A stretch of DNA of 64,000 nt. Source: Pseudomonas arsenicoxydans (GTDB taxonomy: Bacteria > Pseudomonadota > Gammaproteobacteria > Pseudomonadales > Pseudomonadaceae). How positions within the stretch are numbered: position 1 is the first letter of the stretch; each line of letters starts with the position of its first letter. Below are positions 48,555-58,012 of the stretch, in pieces. A program made the translations under genes and the position numbers. The DNA lies in assembly GCF_006438915.1 (NCBI RefSeq), contig NZ_RCZE01000005.1:186001-250000 (forward strand), written 5' to 3'. The notes beneath the pieces are model-generated. The model was given only the letters and a program-made list of their open reading frames with translations. It searched no databases and was not told where the DNA came from.

Positions 48555-48935
48555 CATAACAAGAACAAAAAAAGCAGCAAGCCCTAATAAAAATAAGACG
48601 TAACGACTCTGACATAACAAAAACAACACGGCAGAGACGCAGCTAACAGATTTTTTTGGAGAGGATGTGCTTTTCAGGGTGCTTTTCGGAGCCACCCGCA
48701 ACCGGGCAGAGAACAATAAAACTACCTTCAGGTAGCTCCCGAACTGGTTGGATCGCTTAGCGAAAAAGTAGATCAGCGCTCAAAAAAATACGTTTGCTCT
48801 TGATCCCGGATGGGGATCGACAAAAACAGCGGTAAAGGGTCACGGTCACTAAAAACAAAAACAGACCGCCCCTCAACAATAAAAAAGAGCACGCGCAACG
48901 ACAAAATTAAAGGGGAGCTTCGGCTCCCCTTTGTG
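48555..48935 (+). ncRNA. crcY: CrcY-type small RNA (Hfq/Crc-titrating)
   Basis: About 380-nt non-coding RNA with at least six A-rich AANAANAA-type motifs (for example AACAAGAACAA at 48558, AATAAAAATAAG at 48586, AACAAAAACAAC at 48617, GACAAAAACAG at 48819, AAAAACAAAAACAG at 48851, CAACAATAAAAAAG at 48874), the hallmark of RNAs that sequester Hfq/Crc. It ends in a perfect terminator, AAAGGGGAGC-TTCG-GCTCCCCTTT. Placement directly after the HMG-CoA lyase gene (mvaB/liuE) is where crcY lies in P. putida. CbrAB/sigma-54 activation relieves catabolite repression. No conserved frame is seen. Confidence 0.85.
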
Positions 48936-48967
48936 CTTTCCGGGATTTGTGTTTTCCCCTAGTCCAA

Positions 48968-49058
48968 ATGTGGGAGCGGGCTTGCTCGCGAAGGCGGTGT
49001 GTCAGTCACTGCAAATGTCGACTGATCCGCCGCCTTCGCGAGCAAGCCCGCTCCCACA
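48968..49058. repeat. Paired REP element (inverted pair)
   Basis: ATGTGGGAGCGGGCTTGCTC arm and inverse, between CrcY and the convergent synthetase gene. Confidence 0.92.
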
Positions 49059-49069
49059 GGGGATGGTAT

Positions 49070-50767
49070 TTAGCCTTTGTTTTCGCGCAGTTCTTCGATA
49101 CTGATCTCGCGCATCCGGAATTTCTGAATCTTGCCCGTTACCGTCATCGGAAACTCCTCCACGAACTTGAAGTAACGCGGCGTCTTGAAGTGTGCGATGC
49201 GCTCCTTGCACCAGGTTTGCAGTTCTTGCTCGGTGGCGCTGTGGCCCGGGTGGAATTTGATCCAGGCGACAATCTCTTCGCCATAACGCGAGCACGGAAT
49301 GCCGATCACTTGAACGTCCGCCACCGCCGGGTGGGTAAAGAAAAACTCTTCCAGCTCCCTTGGGTAAACGTTCTCGCCGCCACGGATGATCATGTCCTTG
49401 TTGCGTCCGGCAATGCACACGTAGCCTTCATCGTTCATGCTCGCCAGGTCGCCGGTGTGCATCCAGCCGGCCTGATCGATGGCCTCCGCCGTGCCTTGCG
49501 GGTTGTTCCAGTAGCCGAGCATCACGCTGTAACCACGGGTGCACAGCTCGCCAATTGTGCCGCGCGGCACGAGGTTACCGGCCTCGTCGATGATTTTGCT
49601 TTCCAGCTGCGGCTGGGTGCGGCCGACGGTGGTCACGCGCAATTCCAGTTCGTCTAACGGACCGGTCTGTAACGACACAGGACTTGTTTCCGTCATGCCA
49701 TAGGCAATCTGCACTTCGTTCATGTGCATTTCGTTGATGACCCGGCGCATCACTTCGATCGGGCACGTCGCACCGGCCATGATCCCGGTGCGCAGGCTCG
49801 ACAGATCGAATTCAGCACGCTGGGGCTGGTCGAGCATGGCGATGAACATGGTCGGTACGCCATACAGCGCCGTGGCTTTTTCTTCGGCGACAGTGGTCAG
49901 GGTCAGCAATGGATCGAAGGCATCGTTCGGGTAAATCATGGTGCTGCCGTGGGTGATGCAGCCGAGGTTGCCCATGACCATGCCGAAGCAGTGATACAGC
50001 GGCACCGGGATCACCAGGCGATCATCGGCGGTCAGGCCGAGGCTTTCGCCGACCATGTAACCGTTGTTGAGAATGTTGTAGTGACTGAGGGTCGCGCCTT
50101 TCGGGAATCCGGTGGTGCCTGAGGTGTACTGGATGTTTACCGGCTGATCGAAATGCAGGCTGTTCTGGCGTTCACGCAGCTGTTCAATCGAAACGCCGGG
50201 GGCCAGATCCGCCAATTGCGACCACGGCAGAAAACCTGACGGTGGTTGCGCATCCAGGCTGATGACGCCGCGCAAATCAGGCAGGCGTTCACTGTGTAAC
50301 TTTCCGATGGATTGCTCGGCCAGTTCAGGAACGAGGCCTTGCAGCATCGCGTGATAGTTGGAGGTTTTGAACGCGCCAGCGCAGACCAGCCATTGGCAAC
50401 CGGATTGCTTCAACACGTATTCGAGCTCGGAACTGCGGTACGCCGGGTTGATGTTGACCAGAATTACGCCGATTTTGGCGCTGGCGAACTGGCTGATGCA
50501 CCACTGCGCGCAGTTCGGCGCCCAGATGCCGAGACGATCACCGGCCTGCAAGCCCAGCGCGAGCAGCGCTCTGGCATGCAGGTCAACGACCTCGGCCAGT
50601 TGCTGCCAGGTGTAGCGCAACTGCTGATGGCGCACGACCAGCGCCTCCCCGGCCGGATACTGCGCGACGGTGTTATCGAACGCCTGGCCGATGGTCATCG
50701 CCAGCAAGGCTTTGTCCTGGGAACCACGGGTATAGCTGCGCTGCGGGCTTGCACTGTGTTGATCCAT
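49070..50767 (-). CDS. AMP-binding acyl-CoA synthetase (ACSF2-like)
   Basis: 565 residues from MDQHSASP at 50767 (AGGGG upstream). Adenylate-forming motifs: [24 protein letters not shown], and the hinge/C-terminal [20 protein letters not shown]; the final catalytic Lys is in [11 protein letters not shown]. Resembles medium-chain acyl-CoA synthetases of the ACSF2 group. Set between liuE and liuA on the opposite strand, so it may activate a branched-chain acid or acetoacetate; substrate not known. Confidence 0.92.
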   Translation of the reverse strand: MDQHSASPQRSYTRGSQDKALLAMTIGQAFDNTVAQYPAGEALVVRHQQLRYTWQQLAEVVDLHARALLALGLQAGDRLGIWAPNCAQWCISQFASAKIGVILVNINPAYRSSELEYVLKQSGCQWLVCAGAFKTSNYHAMLQGLVPELAEQSIGKLHSERLPDLRGVISLDAQPPSGFLPWSQLADLAPGVSIEQLRERQNSLHFDQPVNIQYTSGTTGFPKGATLSHYNILNNGYMVGESLGLTADDRLVIPVPLYHCFGMVMGNLGCITHGSTMIYPNDAFDPLLTLTTVAEEKATALYGVPTMFIAMLDQPQRAEFDLSSLRTGIMAGATCPIEVMRRVINEMHMNEVQIAYGMTETSPVSLQTGPLDELELRVTTVGRTQPQLESKIIDEAGNLVPRGTIGELCTRGYSVMLGYWNNPQGTAEAIDQAGWMHTGDLASMNDEGYVCIAGRNKDMIIRGGENVYPRELEEFFFTHPAVADVQVIGIPCSRYGEEIVAWIKFHPGHSATEQELQTWCKERIAHFKTPRYFKFVEEFPMTVTGKIQKFRMREISIEELRENKG

Positions 50768-50804
50768 GACGACCCCTATTGTCTTTATTGTAGGAGCGCG
50801 GCTT

Positions 50805-50937
50805 GTGTGGCGAGGGAGCTTGCTCCCGTTCGGCTGCGCAGCAGTCGTGAAATCAACAACGAGGTGTATCAGAAACACCTCACTTGCTGATTTGCGACCG
50901 CTTCGCGCTCGAACGGGAGCAAGCTCCCTCGCCACAG
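50805..50937. repeat. Second-type REP-like inverted repeat
   Basis: Outer arms TGTGGCGAGGGAGCTTGCTC and inverse, with an internal GAGGTGT...ACACCTC hairpin. Between the divergent synthetase and liuA genes. Confidence 0.85.
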
Positions 50938-50981
50938 AGTGCAACGCTGGTCTTTCAGAACTGGCTCTACTCTCGCTCAAG

Positions 50982-50997
50982 TTGACGTTAACGTAAA
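50982..50997. promoter_or_regulatory. LiuR-type operator 1 upstream of liuA
   Basis: TTGACGTTAACGTAAA, almost the full LiuR palindrome, 99 bp before liuA. Confidence 0.85.
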
Positions 50998-51024
50998 GGG
51001 TGATTGACAGCCATTCGTCACAGG

Positions 51025-51040
51025 CTTACGTTAACGTAAA
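51025..51040. promoter_or_regulatory. LiuR-type operator 2 upstream of liuA
   Basis: CTTACGTTAACGTAAA, centred 43 bp (about four helical turns) from operator 1. Two sites on one face of the helix suggest cooperative binding. Confidence 0.85.
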
Positions 51041-51095
51041 GGTGAGAGCCGGATCACTGCCCTCCCCACCCTACAAAAAAGCCAAAAGGTGCCCC

Positions 51096-52259
51096 ATGAG
51101 CTACCCATCCCTGAATTTTGCCCTCGGTGAAACCATCGACATGCTGCGCGATCAGGTTCAGTCCTTCGTCGCCAAAGAGATCGCCCCGCGCGCCGCTCAG
51201 ATCGACATCGACAACCTGTTCCCCGCTGACCTGTGGCGCAAATTCGGCGACATGGGCCTGCTGGGCGTCACGGTGCCGGAAGAGTACGGCGGCGCTGGCC
51301 TGGGTTACCTGGCTCACGTGGTGATCATGGAAGAAATCAGCCGCGGTTCGGCGTCTGTTGCCCTGTCCTACGGCGCCCACTCCAACCTCTGCGTCAACCA
51401 GATCAACCGCAACGGCAACCACGAACAAAAATCCAAGTACCTGCCGAAGCTGATCAGCGGCGAACACATCGGCGCCCTGGCCATGAGCGAACCGAACGCC
51501 GGTTCCGACGTGGTCTCGATGAAACTGCGCGCCGACAAACGTGGCAACAAGTACGTGCTCAACGGCAGCAAGACCTGGATCACCAACGGCCCTGACGCCA
51601 ACACCTACGTAATCTACGCCAAGACCGACCTGGAAAAAGGCCCGCACGGCATCACCGCGTTCATCGTCGAACGCGACTGGAAAGGCTTCAGCCGCAGCAA
51701 CAAGTTCGACAAACTCGGCATGCGCGGTTCCAACACCTGCGAACTGTTCTTCGATGACGTTGAAGTGCCGGAAGAAAACATCCTCGGTGTACTCAACGGC
51801 GGCGTGAAAGTGCTGATGAGCGGCCTCGACTACGAGCGCGTCGTGCTCTCCGGCGGCCCGACCGGGATTATGCAGGCCTGCATGGACCTGATCGTTCCGT
51901 ACATCCACGACCGCAAGCAATTCGGCCAAAGCATCGGCGAATTCCAGCTGATCCAGGGCAAAGTCGCCGACATGTACACCCAACTCAACGCCAGCCGCGC
52001 TTACCTCTACGCGGTAGCCCAGGCCTGCGAGCGTGGCGAAACCACGCGCAAGGACGCTGCCGGCGTAATCCTCTACAGCGCCGAACGCGCCACGCAAATG
52101 GCTCTCGACGCCATCCAGATTCTCGGTGGCAACGGTTACATCAACGAATTCCCGGCCGGCCGTCTGCTGCGTGACGCCAAGCTGTACGAAATTGGCGCCG
52201 GCACCAGTGAGATCCGTCGCATGCTGATCGGTCGCGAACTGTTCAACGAAACCCGCTAA
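51096..52259 (+). CDS. liuA: Isovaleryl-CoA dehydrogenase
   Basis: 387-residue FAD flavoprotein. I chose the ATG at 51096 ([10 protein letters not shown]) because AAAAGG lies 6 bp upstream. The catalytic base is Glu247 in the [12 protein letters not shown] segment, the helix position specific to isovaleryl-CoA dehydrogenases rather than other acyl-CoA dehydrogenases. FAD and substrate segments [12 protein letters not shown] and [19 protein letters not shown] are intact. First gene of liuABCD, behind two LiuR sites. Confidence 0.97.
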   Translation: MSYPSLNFALGETIDMLRDQVQSFVAKEIAPRAAQIDIDNLFPADLWRKFGDMGLLGVTVPEEYGGAGLGYLAHVVIMEEISRGSASVALSYGAHSNLCVNQINRNGNHEQKSKYLPKLISGEHIGALAMSEPNAGSDVVSMKLRADKRGNKYVLNGSKTWITNGPDANTYVIYAKTDLEKGPHGITAFIVERDWKGFSRSNKFDKLGMRGSNTCELFFDDVEVPEENILGVLNGGVKVLMSGLDYERVVLSGGPTGIMQACMDLIVPYIHDRKQFGQSIGEFQLIQGKVADMYTQLNASRAYLYAVAQACERGETTRKDAAGVILYSAERATQMALDAIQILGGNGYINEFPAGRLLRDAKLYEIGAGTSEIRRMLIGRELFNETR

Positions 52260-52271
52260 TCGGAGCTGTCC

Positions 52272-53879
52272 ATGGCTATCCTGCATACCCAGCTCAACCC
52301 CCGTTCGGCGGAGTTCGCCGCCAACAGCGCGGCGATGCTCAAACAGGTCGACGCCCTGCACACCCTGCTCGCCCAAGTGCAGCTCGGTGGCGGCGCGAAG
52401 GCTCAAGTGCGTCACACCTCGCGGGGCAAATTGCTGCCTCGCGAGCGCATCAATCGCTTGCTCGATCCGGGCTCGCCGTTTCTTGAGATCAGCCAACTGG
52501 CGGCCTACGAGGTGTACGGTGAAGACGTTCCGGCCGCTGGCGTGATCGCCGGGATTGGCCGCGTGGAAGGCGTCGAATGCATGATCGTGGCCAACGACGC
52601 CACGGTGAAAGGCGGTTCGTACTACCCGCTGACGGTAAAAAAACACCTGCGCGCCCAGACCATCGCCCAGCAGAATCGCCTGCCCTGCATCTATCTGGTG
52701 GACTCTGGCGGCGCCAACTTGCCACGTCAGGATGAAGTGTTCCCGGATCGCGAGCACTTCGGGCGGATCTTCTTCAACCAGGCCAACATGAGTGCCATGG
52801 GCATTCCGCAGATTGCCGTGGTGATGGGTTCCTGCACCGCCGGTGGCGCTTATGTGCCAGCGATGGCAGACGAAGCGATCATGGTGCGCCAGCAAGCAAC
52901 GATTTTCCTCGCCGGCCCGCCGCTGGTGAAAGCCGCGACCGGTGAAGTGGTCAGCGCCGAAGACCTCGGCGGGGCCGATGTGCACTGCAAGATTTCCGGA
53001 GTCGCTGACCATTACGCCGAGAGCGATGAACACGCCTTGGCCATTGCCCGACGCAGCGTTGCCAACCTCAACTGGCGCAAGCTCGGCGAACTGCAACAAC
53101 GCGCCCCGATTGCCCCGCTCTACGCCAGCGATGAGTTGTACGGCGTGGTCTCGGCGGACGCCAAGCAGCCGTTCGATGTGCGCGAAGTCATCGCGCGACT
53201 GGTCGACGGTTCGGTGTTCGACGAATTCAAAGCGCTGTTCGGGACTACGCTGGTGTGCGGCTTTGCCCATCTGCACGGTTACCCCATCGCGATCCTCGCC
53301 AACAACGGCATCCTCTTCGCCGAAGCCGCGCAAAAAGGCGCGCACTTCATCGAGCTGGCCTGTCAGCGCGGCATCCCATTGCTGTTCCTGCAAAACATCA
53401 CCGGGTTCATGGTCGGCCAGAAGTACGAGGCTGGCGGTATCGCCAAGCATGGCGCGAAACTGGTGACCGCAGTGGCGTGCGCCAAGGTGCCGAAATTTAC
53501 CGTGATCATTGGCGGCAGTTTTGGTGCCGGTAACTACGGCATGTGCGGTCGGGCTTACGACCCGCGCTTCCTGTGGATGTGGCCAAACGCACGCATCGGC
53601 GTGATGGGTGCCGAGCAAGCCGCGGGCGTGTTGGTGCAGGTCAAACGCGAGCAGGCCGAGCGCAGCGGCCAAGGCTTCAGCGCCGAGCAGGAAGCCGAGA
53701 TCAAGCAACCAATCCTCGATCAATACGAAGAACAGGGTCACCCCTACTATTCCAGCGCACGGCTATGGGACGACGGCGTCATCGACCCCGCTCAGACCCG
53801 CGATGTACTGGCCCTGGCCTTGTCCGCGTCGTTGAACGCGCCTATCGAACCGAGCCGCTTCGGCGTGTTCCGGATGTGA
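52272..53879 (+). CDS. liuB: Methylcrotonyl-CoA carboxylase, carboxyltransferase (beta) subunit
   Basis: 535 residues, two crotonase-type carboxyltransferase halves (about 30-290 and 290-535). [15 protein letters not shown] and [25 protein letters not shown] are the oxyanion-hole segments. Transfers CO2 from biotin on LiuD to 3-methylcrotonyl-CoA. Starts 12 bp after liuA. Confidence 0.97.
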   Translation: MAILHTQLNPRSAEFAANSAAMLKQVDALHTLLAQVQLGGGAKAQVRHTSRGKLLPRERINRLLDPGSPFLEISQLAAYEVYGEDVPAAGVIAGIGRVEGVECMIVANDATVKGGSYYPLTVKKHLRAQTIAQQNRLPCIYLVDSGGANLPRQDEVFPDREHFGRIFFNQANMSAMGIPQIAVVMGSCTAGGAYVPAMADEAIMVRQQATIFLAGPPLVKAATGEVVSAEDLGGADVHCKISGVADHYAESDEHALAIARRSVANLNWRKLGELQQRAPIAPLYASDELYGVVSADAKQPFDVREVIARLVDGSVFDEFKALFGTTLVCGFAHLHGYPIAILANNGILFAEAAQKGAHFIELACQRGIPLLFLQNITGFMVGQKYEAGGIAKHGAKLVTAVACAKVPKFTVIIGGSFGAGNYGMCGRAYDPRFLWMWPNARIGVMGAEQAAGVLVQVKREQAERSGQGFSAEQEAEIKQPILDQYEEQGHPYYSSARLWDDGVIDPAQTRDVLALALSASLNAPIEPSRFGVFRM

Positions 53880-53892
53880 TCGGGAGAAAACC

Positions 53893-54705
53893 ATGAGCGA
53901 CTTCAAGACCCTCGAACTGCTGACCGACCCACGGGGTTTCGCCACCCTGTGGCTCAGCCGTGAAGAAAAGAACAACGCCTTCAACGCAGAAATGATCCGC
54001 GAACTGATCCTCGCGCTGGACACTGTGGCCAGCGACACCAGCCTGCGGTTTTTGCTGGTGCGTGGACGCGGTAAACATTTCAGCGCCGGCGCGGACCTGG
54101 CGTGGATGCAGCAATCGGCCGAGCTCGATTACCACACCAACCTCGACGACGCCCGGGAACTGGCGGAGTTGATGTACAACCTCGCCAAATTGAAAATCCC
54201 GACCCTGGCCGTGGTGCAAGGCGCCGCGTTCGGTGGTGCGCTGGGCCTGATCAGTTGCTGCGACATGGCTATTGGCACCGACGACGCGCAGTTCTGCCTG
54301 TCGGAAGTGCGCATCGGACTCGCGCCGGCAGTGATCAGCCCATTCGTGGTGCAGGCCATCGGCGAGCGCGCGGCCCGCCGTTATGCGCTGACCGCCGAAC
54401 GTTTCGGCGGGCAACGGGCGCGTGAAATCGGCTTGTTGTCGGAAAGCTATCCGGGCACCGAGCTGGAGCAAAAAATCGAACAGTGGATCGACAACCTGCT
54501 GCTCAACAGTCCCGCCGCCATGCGCACCAGCAAAGACTTGTTGCGTGAAGTCGGCCACGGCGCGCTGACTCCGGCCCTGCGCCGTTACACCGAAAACGCC
54601 ATCGCCCGTATCCGCGTCAGCCCTGAGGGCCAGGAAGGTCTGCGTGCCTTTCTGCAAAAGCGTCCGCCGAGCTGGCAAGCCCCCACCACCAAGGAGCCGC
54701 GTTGA
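53893..54705 (+). CDS. liuC: Methylglutaconyl-CoA hydratase
   Basis: 270-residue crotonase. Oxyanion hole at GKHFSAGADLAWM and GAAFGGALGLISCCD; Glu-containing SEVRIGLAPAVISPFV follows. Forms HMG-CoA from 3-methylglutaconyl-CoA. Overlaps liuD by 4 bp. Confidence 0.96.
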   Translation: MSDFKTLELLTDPRGFATLWLSREEKNNAFNAEMIRELILALDTVASDTSLRFLLVRGRGKHFSAGADLAWMQQSAELDYHTNLDDARELAELMYNLAKLKIPTLAVVQGAAFGGALGLISCCDMAIGTDDAQFCLSEVRIGLAPAVISPFVVQAIGERAARRYALTAERFGGQRAREIGLLSESYPGTELEQKIEQWIDNLLLNSPAAMRTSKDLLREVGHGALTPALRRYTENAIARIRVSPEGQEGLRAFLQKRPPSWQAPTTKEPR

Positions 54706-56654
54706 TGAGCGCACCTGTTCTCACTACCCTGCTGGTGGCCAACCGTGGCGAAATCGCCTGCCGGGTCATGCGCACCGCCAAAGCGCTGGGCCTGACCACC
54801 GTGGCCGTGCACAGCGCCACTGACCGTGAAGCGCGACACAGCCGCGAAGCGGATATCCGCGTCGACATCGGCGGCAGCAAAGCCGCCGACAGTTACCTGC
54901 AAATCGACAAACTGATTGCCGCGGCCAAGGCCAGCGGCGCTCAGGCGATCCATCCGGGTTACGGCTTTTTGTCGGAGAACGCCGGGTTTGCCCGTGCGAT
55001 TGAAGACGCTGGCCTGATCTTCCTCGGCCCGCCCGCCTCGGCCATTGATGCCATGGGCAGCAAGTCCGCCGCCAAAGCGCTGATGGAAACCGCCGGCGTG
55101 CCACTGGTACCGGGTTATCACGGCGAAGCGCAGGACGTTGACACCTTCCGCGAGGCGTGTGAGCGCATCGGTTATCCGGTGCTGCTCAAGGCCACCGCCG
55201 GCGGTGGCGGCAAAGGCATGAAAGTGGTCGAGGACGTCAGTCAGTTGGCCGAAGCCCTGGCCTCGGCCCAGCGTGAAGCGAAATCCTCCTTCGGCGACTC
55301 ACGGATGCTGGTAGAGAAGTACCTGCTCAAACCGCGCCACGTGGAAATCCAGGTCTTTGCCGACCAGCATGGCAACTGCCTGTACCTGAATGAACGAGAT
55401 TGTTCGATCCAGCGTCGCCACCAGAAAGTCGTCGAAGAAGCACCCGCGCCAGGCTTGAGCCCGGAGCTGCGTCGTGCCATGGGCGAGGCTGCTGTTCGCT
55501 CGGCACAAGCCATCGGTTATGTCGGCGCCGGCACCGTGGAGTTTTTGCTGGATTCGCGCGGCGAGTTCTTCTTCATGGAAATGAACACGCGCCTGCAGGT
55601 AGAGCACCCTGTCACCGAAGCCATCACTGGCCTCGATCTGGTGGCCTGGCAGATTCGTGTGGCCCGTGGTGAGGCGCTGCCGATGACCCAGGCCGAAGTG
55701 CCGCTGATCGGGCACGCGATTGAAGTGCGGCTTTACGCCGAGGACCCGGCCAATGATTTCCTGCCGGCCACTGGACGTCTGGAGCTGTATCGAGAATCCG
55801 CCGCAGGCCCGGGACGTCGGGTCGACAGCGGTGTCGAGGAAGGTGATGAAATTTCGCCGTTCTACGACCCGATGCTCGGCAAGCTGATTGCCTGGGGTGA
55901 GGATCGCGAACAGGCACGGTTGCGCTTGTTGAGCATGCTCGATGAGTTTGCGATTGGCGGACTCAAGACCAACATCAACTTCCTGCGCCGGATCATCGCG
56001 CATCCTGCGTTTGCCGCGGCTGAACTGGACACCGGGTTTATCCCGCGTTTCCAGGAGCAATTGTTGCCAGCGCCGTCGGACCTCAGTGACGCGTTCTGGC
56101 AAGCCGCCGCGCAGGCCGTTGCGCAGAGCCAGGCTGATGCACCGCGCGCAGATGACGTGAGTTCGCCATGGGCAATCAGCAATGGTTTCCGGGCTGGATT
56201 GCCGAAAGAAATCACCCTGCACTTGAGTTGCGAAGGCCAGGATCGCGCGTTGACCCTGGGCGATGTCTGCACTTCCCAGCTTAAAGGCGAGCAATTGCTG
56301 ACCGAACACAACGGTGTACGCCGCCAGCATCGGACAATACGCCGTGGCGACTCTGTTTATCTGCAGTGGGAAGGTGAGCTGCGCCGCATCGATGCCTACG
56401 ACCCGATCAGCGCCGTCGAAGCCAGCCACAGCCATCAAGGTGGGCTCACCGCACCAATGAACGGCAGCATCGTGCGAGTGCTGGTAGAGGCCGGGCAAAC
56501 GGTCGAAGCCGGGGCGCAACTGGTGGTGTTGGAGGCGATGAAAATGGAGCACAGCATTCGTGCGCCCCACGCAGGCGTGATCAAGGCCTTGTATTGCCAG
56601 GAAGGCGAAATGGTCAGCGAAGGCAGTGCGTTGGTCGAACTGGAAGAAGCGTGA
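54702..56654 (+). CDS. liuD: Methylcrotonyl-CoA carboxylase, biotin-carrying (alpha) subunit
   Basis: 650 residues: biotin-carboxylase domain (about 1-450; ATP loop LLKATAGGGGKGMKVV, active-site EMNTRLQVEHPVTE), a linker and the C-terminal biotinyl domain with the biotinylated Lys614 in LEAMKMEHS. Partner of LiuB. A hairpin terminator follows. Confidence 0.97.
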   Translation: MMSAPVLTTLLVANRGEIACRVMRTAKALGLTTVAVHSATDREARHSREADIRVDIGGSKAADSYLQIDKLIAAAKASGAQAIHPGYGFLSENAGFARAIEDAGLIFLGPPASAIDAMGSKSAAKALMETAGVPLVPGYHGEAQDVDTFREACERIGYPVLLKATAGGGGKGMKVVEDVSQLAEALASAQREAKSSFGDSRMLVEKYLLKPRHVEIQVFADQHGNCLYLNERDCSIQRRHQKVVEEAPAPGLSPELRRAMGEAAVRSAQAIGYVGAGTVEFLLDSRGEFFFMEMNTRLQVEHPVTEAITGLDLVAWQIRVARGEALPMTQAEVPLIGHAIEVRLYAEDPANDFLPATGRLELYRESAAGPGRRVDSGVEEGDEISPFYDPMLGKLIAWGEDREQARLRLLSMLDEFAIGGLKTNINFLRRIIAHPAFAAAELDTGFIPRFQEQLLPAPSDLSDAFWQAAAQAVAQSQADAPRADDVSSPWAISNGFRAGLPKEITLHLSCEGQDRALTLGDVCTSQLKGEQLLTEHNGVRRQHRTIRRGDSVYLQWEGELRRIDAYDPISAVEASHSHQGGLTAPMNGSIVRVLVEAGQTVEAGAQLVVLEAMKMEHSIRAPHAGVIKALYCQEGEMVSEGSALVELEEA

Positions 56655-56659
56655 AATGA

Positions 56660-56691
56660 AGATCGGTCCTACGTTCTACGAGGACCGATCT
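56660..56691. terminator. Hairpin between convergent liuD and the S24-like gene
   Basis: AGATCGGTCCT...AGGACCGATCT perfect 11-bp stem with a 10-base loop. T-runs are weak on both sides, so it may be a leaky bidirectional terminator. Confidence 0.65.
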
Positions 56692-56693
56692 GA

Positions 56694-57335
56694 TTAGAAT
56701 TTGGCCGTTGCCTGAACCACTACGCCGAGAATTCGACAGTCGTCGGTGTAAAGGGCTTTCGGATATGTAGGATTGAGCGGGACCAGGTAACGCTGCCCGC
56801 TCTCTTCGATCAGCTTGCGAAACGTCGCCTCGGTGCTGTCCGACCACTGCGCGATCACTAGCTTTCCGGGCTCCGGCACAATGGCCGGATCCACCAGGAT
56901 CATCATGCCCTCGGCGATGCTCACACCCGTGGGTGCCGTCATCGCATCGCCCACCACCACCAGCCAGAACGCCGCACCCTGCGCGTGGTAATCGGTCAGT
57001 TCGAAACGCGGCTTGCCGTAGACCGCCAGCTCGCCGTCACGCAGCTGCATCGGCTCGCGCCACTCACTGACCGGGTAACGGAAGTACGGGTTGTACTTAT
57101 GCGACAGGCAAGGCTCGTCGTCCTGCAAGACCTCACGAATCACCATCGCCACTTCCAGAAAATCCATCCCGAGCGCACGCAAGACACGATTCATGTCTTG
57201 AATGCTCGGCTGACGGCGTTTATTCAGCCAGTGACCCACGCCACCCTGGGACATCCCGAGGCGGTCGGCGAGGACCTCTTGAGTGACTTTGAGGTCACTC
57301 ATCTTGGCTTTGACTAACTCAATCCATTTATCCAT
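56694..57335 (-). CDS. XRE/S24-like repressor lacking the catalytic Ser-Lys dyad
   Basis: 213 residues from MDKWIELVK at 57335. N-terminal XRE helix-turn-helix (VLADRLGMSQGGVGHWLNKR, 21-40) and a C-terminal LexA/CI-like peptidase fold (about 115-213). Where self-cleaving relatives have GDSM, this protein has GDAM (Ala131), and where they have TFKK it has TFRK (Arg173). Both residues of the dyad are thus replaced, so RecA-stimulated self-cleavage is not expected. The core around PLNPTYP is well conserved, so the fold is intact. Divergent from a DUF6124 gene; no phage genes nearby. Likely targets are its own promoter and the divergent gene. Confidence 0.88.
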   Translation of the reverse strand: MDKWIELVKAKMSDLKVTQEVLADRLGMSQGGVGHWLNKRRQPSIQDMNRVLRALGMDFLEVAMVIREVLQDDEPCLSHKYNPYFRYPVSEWREPMQLRDGELAVYGKPRFELTDYHAQGAAFWLVVVGDAMTAPTGVSIAEGMMILVDPAIVPEPGKLVIAQWSDSTEATFRKLIEESGQRYLVPLNPTYPKALYTDDCRILGVVVQATAKF

Positions 57336-57464
57336 GTGCGGCACGATACGTGGGGTACTCCGACCAACAAAACACAACTTGTAGTATTTAAATTCCAGTC
57401 ACAAATACAGTTCGTACTAGGATGGATTCACGGATCTGAATCTATCACGGAGCTTGCCATCGTC
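57336..57464. promoter_or_regulatory. Divergent promoter region between the S24-like repressor and DUF6124 genes
   Basis: A+T-rich 129 bp. GTATTT and AAATAC form an interrupted inverted repeat around 57388-57407, a candidate operator for the repressor. No stronger palindrome seen. Confidence 0.4.
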
Positions 57465-57806
57465 ATGACGTTACCCAGCAATGACCTGCCAGATATGCAA
57501 ATCGATACCACCCTGACCTCGCCCAAAGGCAATGCCGCCGCACAGCGAGCGCTGGATTATTACTTGAAACCAGCTGTGTCCGAACCCGCTGCCGTGGAGC
57601 GGTTTTTTGATGTGAACCCGGACATCAGCGTAGAAGAGGCACTGATTCATGCCTTTGATTTGTTGCGATGCGCTGCGGCGACTGCGCATGAATCAGCCAG
57701 CAACCTGCACGGTCCAAGCCGCGACCTGGCCTATTCGACGGTGCACATGATCGATATGGCCAAAGCGATGATCGATCGGTCGTTGCAGGGGCATCGGAAC
57801 GCATGA
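57465..57806 (+). CDS. DUF6124-type small hypothetical protein
   Basis: 113 residues from the ATG at 57465 (MTLPSNDLP); ribosome site weak. Core RALDYYLKP...FFDVNP...EEALIHAFDLL parallels the gene at 11039, so the two are paralogues. Mostly helical, no membrane segment. It lacks the structured leader of the other copy and instead has a divergent S24-like repressor. Function unknown. Confidence 0.78.
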   Translation: MTLPSNDLPDMQIDTTLTSPKGNAAAQRALDYYLKPAVSEPAAVERFFDVNPDISVEEALIHAFDLLRCAAATAHESASNLHGPSRDLAYSTVHMIDMAKAMIDRSLQGHRNA

Positions 57807-57865
57807 AACGGGCGAGCGTTTGGGGAGGACAGGAAAGAGGTTTCCAATCGAGCAGATAAAATCAT

Positions 57866-57897
57866 TTGACTTGCAAACGAGAATGATTATTATTGCA
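57866..57897 (+). promoter_or_regulatory. Promoter with overlapping Fur box of the PrrF-like RNA
   Basis: TTGACT (57866-57871), 16 bp spacer, TATTAT (57888-57893). Overlapping is GAGAATGATTATTATTGCA (57879-57897), which fits the Fur consensus at most positions, so iron-replete cells should repress it. Confidence 0.8.
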
Positions 57898-57900
57898 TGC

Positions 57901-58012
57901 AGCTGGTCGCGAGATCAGTCGATTGTCCAAGTGACCTTAGGTCGGTCTCCTGGACATCTCCTCATCAGGCTAATCACGGTTTTTGACCCGGCTTTTTGCC
58001 GGGTCTTTTTTT
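57901..58012 (+). ncRNA. prrF: PrrF-type iron-responsive small RNA
   Basis: About 110 nt starting AGCTGGTCGCGAGATCAG, with the conserved target-pairing core CTCCTCATCAGGCTAATCAC, then the terminator GACCCGGCTTTTTGCCGGGTC plus a T-run. These match the PrrF RNAs, which under low iron repress mRNAs of iron-rich proteins. A Fur-controlled promoter lies directly upstream. Only one copy is in this window. Confidence 0.9.

Noticed and set aside
51054..53741. 895-codon minus-strand open frame
   Set aside because: Antisense to liuA and liuB, both fully conserved; translation is His/Gly/Ala-rich without any motif.
56694..57806. Prophage or pyocin regulatory region
   Set aside because: The S24-like repressor resembles phage regulators, but no integrase, lysis, tail or attachment sequence is nearby.
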